The translations under genes were made by a program, and so were the position numbers. From Candidatus Moraniibacteriota bacterium (GTDB taxonomy: Bacteria > Patescibacteriota > Minisyncoccia > Moranbacterales > UBA1568): 5,409 nt of DNA. Location: NCBI GenBank assembly GCA_023261685.1, contig JAHFOM010000052.1, positions 1 to 5,409 of the forward strand, read 5' to 3'. Positions 1-3,943 of the stretch are shown in pieces. The number at the start of each line of letters is the position of its first letter. The stretch's first letter is position 1. The notes beneath the pieces were generated by a model. The model was given only the letters and a program-made list of their open reading frames with translations. It did not search any database and was not told the origin of the DNA.

Positions 1-42
1 TGCATAATCGGTGGGTAAAAGTTGGAGTCATTCAAGACAGAG

Positions 43-146
43 GAGACACGGAGAAAGATTTCAGAAGTTTTTTAGGGAACCATGTGGCGAGATTGTTTCA
101 ATCTCGGGGCGGTTCATCTAAAAACTTCTGAAATCTTTCTCCTCTC
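43..146. repeat. Long imperfect inverted repeat (hairpin) downstream of yqeY
   Basis: Arms 50-72 and 120-142 are perfectly complementary over 23 bp (left arm begins GGAGAAAGATTTC). After a 3-nt bulge (47-49) the pairing extends outward through GAGA (43-46) with TCTC (143-146). Inside the arms are AACC (78-81) facing GGTT (111-114), then an apical hairpin of GAGATTG (89-95) and CAATCTC (99-105) around a TTT loop. Transcribed leftwards it would form the 3' UTR of yqeY, starting 8 nt after its stop. No T-run follows the outer arm on either strand, so it is not a standard intrinsic terminator. It could be a 3'-end stabiliser, a small RNA or a miniature repeated DNA element. The structure is read directly; the role is unknown. 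Confidence 0.85.
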
Positions 147-153
147 AGACACG

Positions 154-606
154 CTACACAAGAAGTCTTTCGACTACCCGCCGCACATCGTCTCCGGACG
201 CCCGCCCGGCGACTTGTTTCATCACGACTCCCATCGCCTGACCCATCTGTGTCTTATCAGTCATTCCGGATGCTGTCAGTGTCGCTTTGACCAATGTCTC
301 CAGCTCGGACTCCGGCATCGCTTGGGGCAGGTAGGCTTCCAGCAGACGCAGTTCGGAAGCCTCTTTTTCAGCGAGATCCTCCCGATTGCCCGTGCGGTAC
401 TGCTCGATGCTGTCTTTGCGCTGTTTCACCAGACGACGCAAAACATCTTCGATCTCAGTGTCAGAACATTCAGCGGCAGGTTTGCGTTTCTCAATCGCCA
501 TATTTTTTATGGCGCTTTGCAACAAGCGGAGCGTATCTCGCTTGAGTGTGTCGCCTGACTTCATCGCCTCTTTCAAATCACTCCCAATAGTTTCATAGAG
601 ATTCAT
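154..606 (-). CDS. yqeY: GatB/YqeY domain-containing protein
   Basis: Complete 150-residue protein of the YqeY family, a soluble cytoplasmic protein resembling the C-terminal tRNA-binding tail domain of the GatB subunit of Asp/Glu-tRNA amidotransferase. Its exact role is not established; a tRNA- or translation-related one is assumed. Family signatures run the whole length: an N-terminal helical part with 'LKEAMKSGD' (11-19) and 'DTLRLLQSAIKN' (24-35), the 'VKQRKDSIEQY' helix (60-70), 'EASELRLLEAYLPQ' (82-95), and the C-terminal 'MGQAMGVVMK' (121-130) followed by a short Gly/Arg turn and helix. Full length matches the usual size of about 150. The ATG at 606 has AGGAAG (614-619) 7 nt upstream. 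rpsU and yqeY are neighbours in many bacteria, for example Bacillus. Here they are separated by a terminator, a structured repeat and a likely separate promoter, so cotranscription is doubtful. Confidence 0.95.
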   Translation of the reverse strand: MNLYETIGSDLKEAMKSGDTLKRDTLRLLQSAIKNMAIEKRKPAAECSDTEIEDVLRRLVKQRKDSIEQYRTGNREDLAEKEASELRLLEAYLPQAMPESELETLVKATLTASGMTDKTQMGQAMGVVMKQVAGRASGDDVRRVVERLLV

Positions 607-638
607 ACGCTTTCTTCCTGAGATGAATTATCTCCCCT

Positions 639-666
639 ATCATAGCAAACTCCACCTGAAATACAA
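639..666 (-). promoter_or_regulatory. Candidate extended -10 promoter of yqeY
   Basis: On the minus strand TATGAT (639-644, 5 of 6 to TATAAT) is preceded by TGC, forming an extended -10 motif (639-647). A weak -35, TTGTAT (661-666), lies 16 bp upstream. Predicted initiation is near 632. That gives a leader of about 26 nt holding the AGGAAG ribosome binding site of yqeY. The promoter lies past the rpsU terminator, which fits independent transcription of yqeY. It is assigned by motif only. Confidence 0.5.
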
Positions 667-689
667 ATATGTACTATTCCTTGTAAAGC

Positions 690-840
690 AAAACCAGCTC
701 TCTATCAAAAAAATTCTGGGACCCATAAAATCTCCCAGCGGAGATTTTACTGACGAACTTTTTTCGATCCTGATTAAGAATCAGGAACCGTGCTCGAAAA
801 AACTTCTATTTCCCTGAATTTTTGATAGAGAGCTGGTTTT
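690..840. repeat. Long inverted repeat with nested hairpins (three-way-junction fold)
   Basis: The outer arms 690-711 and 819-840 are perfectly complementary over 22 bp (left arm begins AAAACCAGCTCTC). After a 2-nt bulge the pairing continues as 714-721 with 811-818, with one mismatch. Inside are two branches. One is a hairpin of TAAAATCTC (726-734) with GAGATTTTA (741-749). The other is a stem of 755-767 with 794-806 (12 of 13 pairs) capped by TCCTGATT (768-775) and AATCAGGA (779-786) around an AAG loop, leaving ACCGTGC (787-793) unpaired. Nearly every base is paired. It starts right next to the T-tract of the rpsU terminator and ends about 40 bp from the yqeY -10 box. It could be a structured RNA or a miniature transposon-like element with 22-bp terminal repeats. 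I do not recognise it as a known RNA family. Confidence 0.9.
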
Positions 841-883
841 AGAAAAACTAAAAAACCGCCCTGACATACTATCAAAGCGGTTT
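841..883 (-). terminator. Rho-independent terminator of rpsU
   Basis: Read on the minus strand, AAACCGC (877-883) pairs with GCGGTTT (853-859). TGA (872-874) and TCA (862-864) pair inside that stem, and a T-rich tract (TTTAGTTTTT, within 841-852) follows. It begins 19 bp past the rpsU stop codon and has the right polarity to end transcripts coming from rpsU. There is no T-run on the other side, so it is not bidirectional. Confidence 0.85.
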
Positions 884-902
884 CTCTTGATCAGAAAAAG
901 AT

Positions 903-1151
903 CTACATCTTTTTCTTGATGTCGCGGAGGGCTTCATCGTCGAACTTGCCGAGCTTCTTCAGACGATTGATTTCTTTGCGAATCTTCACTTTGTACAGCG
1001 CTTCTTCGCGGCGCTTGATCCGACTCTGCTCCGGCTGATGAAAACGGGTTTTACGGACATGACGAAGGACACCGCTCTGCTGAACACGACGTGAAAAACG
1101 CCGAATCAGGCTTTCTGCGGTCTCTCGTTCTTTCTTGCGTACCTGTATCAT
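903..1151 (-). CDS. rpsU: 30S ribosomal protein bS21
   Basis: Complete 82-residue, highly basic protein of the bS21 family. bS21 binds the small subunit near the 3' end of 16S rRNA and helps mRNA binding during initiation. The family pattern is visible: 'VRKKERETAESLIRRFSRRVQQSGVL' at the N-terminus (an S21 RRF-type core in which a basic helix follows the Arg-Arg-Phe), then 'RHVRKTRFHQP' and a long Lys/Arg-rich helix. At 82 residues it is longer than the 58-71 typical of the family; the extra part is a C-terminal tail rich in Lys, Leu and Asp ('KLGKFDDEALRDIKKKM'). The ATG at 1151 is fixed by a consensus ribosome binding site 8 nt upstream. It lies 84 bp after the HIT gene on the same strand and may be cotranscribed with it; I see no convincing promoter in the gap. 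Confidence 0.95.
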   Translation of the reverse strand: MIQVRKKERETAESLIRRFSRRVQQSGVLRHVRKTRFHQPEQSRIKRREEALYKVKIRKEINRLKKLGKFDDEALRDIKKKM

Positions 1152-1159
1152 ACAAACAA

Positions 1160-1167
1160 CCTCCTTT
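1160..1167 (-). promoter_or_regulatory. Consensus Shine-Dalgarno site of rpsU
   Basis: AAAGGAGG on the minus strand lies 8 nt before the rpsU ATG. It is an extended match to the anti-Shine-Dalgarno end of 16S rRNA, with near-ideal spacing, and is the best-placed ribosome binding site in the window. It fixes the start of rpsU. Confidence 0.9.
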
Positions 1168-1235
1168 CTGAGAATCTCTTGAAAAAGATCCTACTTCCTC
1201 TTATGGGAATAAATGAAAAATACTCTTCTTATTGC

Positions 1236-1586
1236 CTATTCCGGGCGAATATTGTCCCCGAGCCGCACTCCTCCTATGAGATGAAGGTGCAGATGAGGCA
1301 CTTCCTGTCCCCCATCTCTTCCGACCCGAATGAGCAGTTTATACCCTTTCTCTGAAATGTTCAAGTCTCGCGCAATATTCCGCGCTATCAGGAACATTTT
1401 CCCCACCAATACCGCATCTTCATCTTCCATGGTCGCGATATTGATAATCGGTTTCTTGGGAATAATCAAAACGTGTACCGGCGCCAGCGGATGGATATCA
1501 TAAAACGCCAGGATCTCATCATCTTCGTAGATGAAATCTTTCGGGACTTCCTTCCGGATTATTTTCAAAAAAATATTGTCTTCCAT
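1236..1586 (-). CDS. HIT family nucleotide hydrolase (HINT-like)
   Basis: Complete 116-residue histidine-triad protein, the usual length for the HINT branch. These are small cytoplasmic dimers that hydrolyse nucleoside phosphoramidates or related AMP conjugates; the physiological substrate cannot be told from sequence. The signature is H98-L-H100-L-H102-L-I, preceded by 'GGQEVP' and followed by 'GG'. By family analogy H100 is the nucleophile. The 'DIHPLAPVHVLIIPK' stretch (30-44) supplies the N-terminal part of the nucleotide site. The N-terminus reads 'DNIFLKII' where many bacterial members have 'CIFCKII', so the zinc-binding Cys pair is absent. No good ribosome binding site precedes the ATG at 1586. 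The first in-frame codon block upstream ends at a TAA (1611-1613), beyond which an SD-led ATG lies in the same frame. Confidence 0.93.
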   Translation of the reverse strand: MEDNIFLKIIRKEVPKDFIYEDDEILAFYDIHPLAPVHVLIIPKKPIINIATMEDEDAVLVGKMFLIARNIARDLNISEKGYKLLIRVGRDGGQEVPHLHLHLIGGVRLGDNIRPE

Positions 1587-1609
1587 ACCCAGTGGTACTA
1601 CTTTGAATA

Positions 1610-1637
1610 ATTATACAAATCTTTTTTGTTTCATCAA
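1610..1637 (-). promoter_or_regulatory. Candidate promoter of the HIT gene
   Basis: A perfect TATAAT (1610-1615, minus strand) has TTGATG (1632-1637, TTGA matching the -35 consensus) 16 bp upstream across an A-rich spacer. Initiation would fall near 1603, leaving a leader of only about 17 nt without a clear Shine-Dalgarno sequence before the HIT ATG. The promoter would let HIT, and perhaps rpsU, be expressed apart from lepB-hisS. It overlaps the SD-ATG mini-ORF at 1611-1643, so the two readings compete. Confidence 0.5.
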
Positions 1638-1643
1638 CCTCCT
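1611..1643 (-). other. SD-led mini-ORF in the HIT leader, in frame with HIT
   Basis: AGGAGG (1638-1643) is followed 3 nt later by ATG (1632-1634) and seven codons (MKQKRFV) before TAA (1611-1613). The frame is the same as that of the HIT gene, whose ATG begins 24 nt further on. The short SD-ATG gap makes efficient initiation uncertain. It may be a leader peptide, a remnant of a longer HIT N-terminus cut by a stop codon, or chance. Confidence 0.25.
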
Positions 1644-1727
1644 GCTTTTGAGACATCATTCAAATATTTTTTACATTTCTTGCTTGCCCTTTCAAAGTTG
1701 TCCCACCGGGCATATGCATACCGCTCA

Positions 1728-3158
1728 TTACACTTTCAACTCCTGATTGGTCTTGAGAATCTTTTTGATAGCGTCCACGATACGCCCATTCGTCACCGTT
1801 TCCTGCGTCCCCGATATCATATCTTTCACGATGGCGGTTTCATCAAGCGCCTCCTTCTGTCCGACGATGACCGTCACTTCCACTCCCAGACGGTTGGCAA
1901 CCCGCAACTGCGATTTCAAGCTGCCCCGCCCGAAGCTTTCCGCGATGAGAATGCCGTTTTTTTCCAACTCCGCGAACAGTTTCAAACTTTTTTTCTTCGC
2001 CATATCTCCCAGTTGAGCCAAAAATACTCTGGCTTTCGGCTCATTATAGGGTTTCACCTGCGTCCGCTTCATCTCGAGAATGATCCGATCGAGTCCCAGT
2101 CCGAAACCGATGGCGGGCGTCGACTCTCCGCCGAGCGATTGGATCAGTCCGTCATAGCGTCCGCCGCCGCCGAGCGAATATTTCTTGCCATCCTTGTCGG
2201 TTGACCAGATTTCAAACACCGTCTTGGTATAATAATTGAGCCCCCGCACCAAACGGGTATTGATAGTGTAGGGCAATTCCAATTCATCCAGATATTCCAG
2301 CAAACGCTTGAAATGATTACGGGATTCTTCATCGAGATAGTCAAGCGACTGAGGAGCGTGAGCAGTCAACTGGATGCATTTGTCTTCTTTGCAATCGAGC
2401 ACGCGCATCGGACTCACTGTCAGACGATCGCGACAATTCTGACACAACTTATTCTTCTGCGCGTCGAGGTAGCGCACGAGGGCTTTCTCATAATCGCGGC
2501 GCGATTCCGGCACTCCGATACTGTTCACCTGAAACTCGATATTCCGGAGCCCTAGTTGCGAAACAACGCGGTATGCCAGCTGAATAGTCTGAGCATCGAG
2601 AATCGGATCACTTTCACCGAACATATCAAAATTTCCCTGCCAAAATTCCCGGTAGCGTCCTTCTTGCGGACGGTCATAACGGTACACCGGACCGACAGAA
2701 AAAAGCTTGACCGGCTTCGGTAGTACTCCCATCCCGTGCTCGATAAAGGCGCGCGCGATACCGGCAGTGAACTCCGGACGGAGCGATACCTTGTCACCGC
2801 CGCGTGTCGTAAACGTGTACATTTCCTTTTCAACGATGTCCGTCTCCGTGCCGATAGAACGCGTGAACAGATGCGTGAATTCGACGAGTGGCGTATCGAT
2901 CCGCTGAAAACCATATTCCTGAGCCGAGTGCGTGAGCGTCTTTCTTACGCGCTCCCAGTACGGCTGCTCGTCCGGCAAGATGTCCCGCATTCCTCGCAGC
3001 GTCTGCAACAGCATCTCCTCCTGACTGACGCTCGGAGCGGATGTTTTTTTTGTCGCAATATTTTTCGTAGATGAAGCCTTCGTGGTGCCCGCTTTTTTCA
3101 CCTCTGTCTTTTTGACACCTTTTCCATTCCCTGCGAGAGCCGATTTCTTTTGAGACAT
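1728..3158 (-). CDS. hisS: Histidyl-tRNA synthetase with Lys-rich N-terminal extension
   Basis: Class IIa aminoacyl-tRNA synthetase charging tRNA-His, 476 residues. The core begins at 'LQTLRGMRDILP' (51-62). Motif 2 is 'YRYDRPQEGRYREF' (159-172), followed by 'WQGNFDMFG'. The insertion domain carries C239, C242, C256 and C261, a possible metal site. The histidine A motif is 'RGLNYYT' (305-311) with catalytic R305, and a second histidine-binding loop is 'GGGGRYDGL' (330-338). Motif 3 is 'GFGLGLDR' (351-358). The anticodon-binding domain spans about 376-470. The first 48 residues are a low-complexity Lys/Thr/Ala/Ser extension absent from typical bacterial HisRS (about 420-430 residues). The ATG at 3158 has no clear ribosome binding site, whereas Met49 (3012-3014) follows AGGAGGAG (3015-3022), though only 0-2 nt away. 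N308 replaces the usual Asp of RGLDYY. The gene starts 30 bp after lepB ends, so the two are probably cotranscribed. Confidence 0.96.
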   Translation of the reverse strand: MSQKKSALAGNGKGVKKTEVKKAGTTKASSTKNIATKKTSAPSVSQEEMLLQTLRGMRDILPDEQPYWERVRKTLTHSAQEYGFQRIDTPLVEFTHLFTRSIGTETDIVEKEMYTFTTRGGDKVSLRPEFTAGIARAFIEHGMGVLPKPVKLFSVGPVYRYDRPQEGRYREFWQGNFDMFGESDPILDAQTIQLAYRVVSQLGLRNIEFQVNSIGVPESRRDYEKALVRYLDAQKNKLCQNCRDRLTVSPMRVLDCKEDKCIQLTAHAPQSLDYLDEESRNHFKRLLEYLDELELPYTINTRLVRGLNYYTKTVFEIWSTDKDGKKYSLGGGGRYDGLIQSLGGESTPAIGFGLGLDRIILEMKRTQVKPYNEPKARVFLAQLGDMAKKKSLKLFAELEKNGILIAESFGRGSLKSQLRVANRLGVEVTVIVGQKEALDETAIVKDMISGTQETVTNGRIVDAIKKILKTNQELKV

Positions 3159-3188
3159 ACGTTCGTTTTAAAAACTTACTAAGAAAAT

Positions 3189-3830
3189 TCAGTACATTGA
3201 AAACCGCTCCGCCGGCCAGGCCCGCAAGAGAACACGTCCGATAATCCGGTTTTTATTGATAGGTCCGATAGAGCGCGAGTCATAACTCGCCATCCGGTTG
3301 TCGCCCATCACGAAATACTCGTCATCCTGCAGATCTTTGCGTGGCATATCCTGCGTAAATGTTCCGGGTCCGATGTAGGCACTCTCGTCCAAAACATATC
3401 CATCAGGGTGTATCTCATTATAAATAATGACTTTGCCGCGTAAAATCTCCACGCTTTCCCCCGGCAGACCGATGACCCGCTTGATAAAAAACTGTTCCGG
3501 ATTCTTGGGATAACGGAATACGGTCACGTCCTGACGCTCGATATTCCTGAAAGCATCTACCGTAACACTGAAAGCATCAGAAAATCCCAGAGTCGTTTCC
3601 TTATAGCCGAATTCACTGACCACGAGATACTGCCCATCTTCGAAATTCGGCTCCATACTCGACCCCTGCACAAAAAACGGCTGGAACAAAAACACTCGAA
3701 CAGGTATAATGATGACTACGGCAAGAAGAAACACCTTTCCCATTTCCAAAAGCAGTCCGCCGATGCCGAGATACTCTGCTTCTTCCTCTCCTCCGCCCAT
3801 CGACACATCTGACTGATCGTTTTTCATCAT
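3189..3830 (-). CDS. lepB: Type I signal peptidase
   Basis: Membrane-bound Ser/Lys protease that removes signal peptides from exported proteins on the outer face of the cytoplasmic membrane. Numbered from the upstream ATG at 3860: one membrane segment lies at about 34-59 after an acidic Gly/Glu-rich N-terminus. Box B 'GSSMEP' (66-71) has catalytic S68. Box C is 'RQDVTVFRYP' (109-118). Box D 'FFIKRVIGLPGE' (124-135) has the general-base K127. Box E 'GDNRMASYDSRSIG' (186-199) completes the site. The ORF opens at 3860 (223 residues). I prefer the start at 3830 (213 residues), because the promoter at 3872-3900 would start transcripts near 3865, only about 5 nt before the upstream ATG, and AGGA lies 11 nt before the ATG at 3830. 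Another ATG follows at once at 3827. No catalytic residue is affected. hisS follows after 30 bp. Confidence 0.95.
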   Translation of the reverse strand: MMKNDQSDVSMGGGEEEAEYLGIGGLLLEMGKVFLLAVVIIIPVRVFLFQPFFVQGSSMEPNFEDGQYLVVSEFGYKETTLGFSDAFSVTVDAFRNIERQDVTVFRYPKNPEQFFIKRVIGLPGESVEILRGKVIIYNEIHPDGYVLDESAYIGPGTFTQDMPRKDLQDDEYFVMGDNRMASYDSRSIGPINKNRIIGRVLLRAWPAERFSMY

Positions 3831-3866
3831 ATTATTTTCTATCCTGAATATTTTCCGCATAAAACA

Positions 3867-3917
3867 TTGACATTCTAGCAGATCTCTGGCTCCATGGCAA
3901 GAGGGAAAAACCCCTCT
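3867..3917 (+). promoter_or_regulatory. Possible LCP gene promoter -35 and leader hairpin
   Basis: A perfect TTGACA lies at 3867-3872 on the plus strand. The hexamer 17 bp further on, CTCCAT (3890-3895), matches the -10 consensus poorly, although TGG precedes it. AGAGGG (3900-3905) and CCCTCT (3912-3917) could form a 6-bp hairpin in the leader. The LCP gene needs a plus-strand promoter in this 113-bp divergent gap, but the sequence does not settle where it is. The -35 hexamer overlaps the predicted lepB start site. Confidence 0.25.
3872..3900 (-). promoter_or_regulatory. Strong sigma70-type promoter of lepB-hisS
   Basis: On the minus strand TTGCCA (3895-3900, 5 of 6 to TTGACA) and TAGAAT (3872-3877, 5 of 6 to TATAAT) are spaced by exactly 17 bp. 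A TGC just upstream of the hexamer makes an extended -10. Predicted initiation is at about 3865-3867. It is the best promoter match in the window and drives lepB and probably hisS. Confidence 0.75.
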
Positions 3918-3943
3918 CTGGAGCGGAAAATACAGTACCCACT

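Noticed and set aside
50..142. T-box, 4.5S/SRP RNA or 6S RNA as an identity for the hairpin
   Set aside because: The conserved T-box sequence, the SRP RNA apical motif and the 6S central bubble could not be found; only generic long pairing is present.
45..153. GACACG direct repeats (45-50 and 148-153) as target-site duplication of a mobile element
   Set aside because: The copies are not placed symmetrically: the left one overlaps the arm while the right one is 5 bp outside it. Six bases can match by chance.
82..558. Plus-strand open frames across yqeY
   Set aside because: They lie opposite a clearly recognisable YqeY protein, have no family resemblance and start inside the hairpin at 43-146.
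623..817. 64-residue plus-strand ORF between yqeY and the rpsU terminator
   Set aside because: Most of it is the arms and hairpins of the inverted-repeat element at 690-840. It has no good ribosome binding site, and its composition follows the repeat rather than a protein.
1168..1235. Separate rpsU promoter
   Set aside because: TAGGAT-like hexamers occur but with no acceptable -35 at normal spacing, so it was not called.
1690..1720. Terminator after hisS
   Set aside because: Only a weak 5-bp GCCC/GGGC-type pairing with a long loop is present and no T-tract follows on the minus strand.
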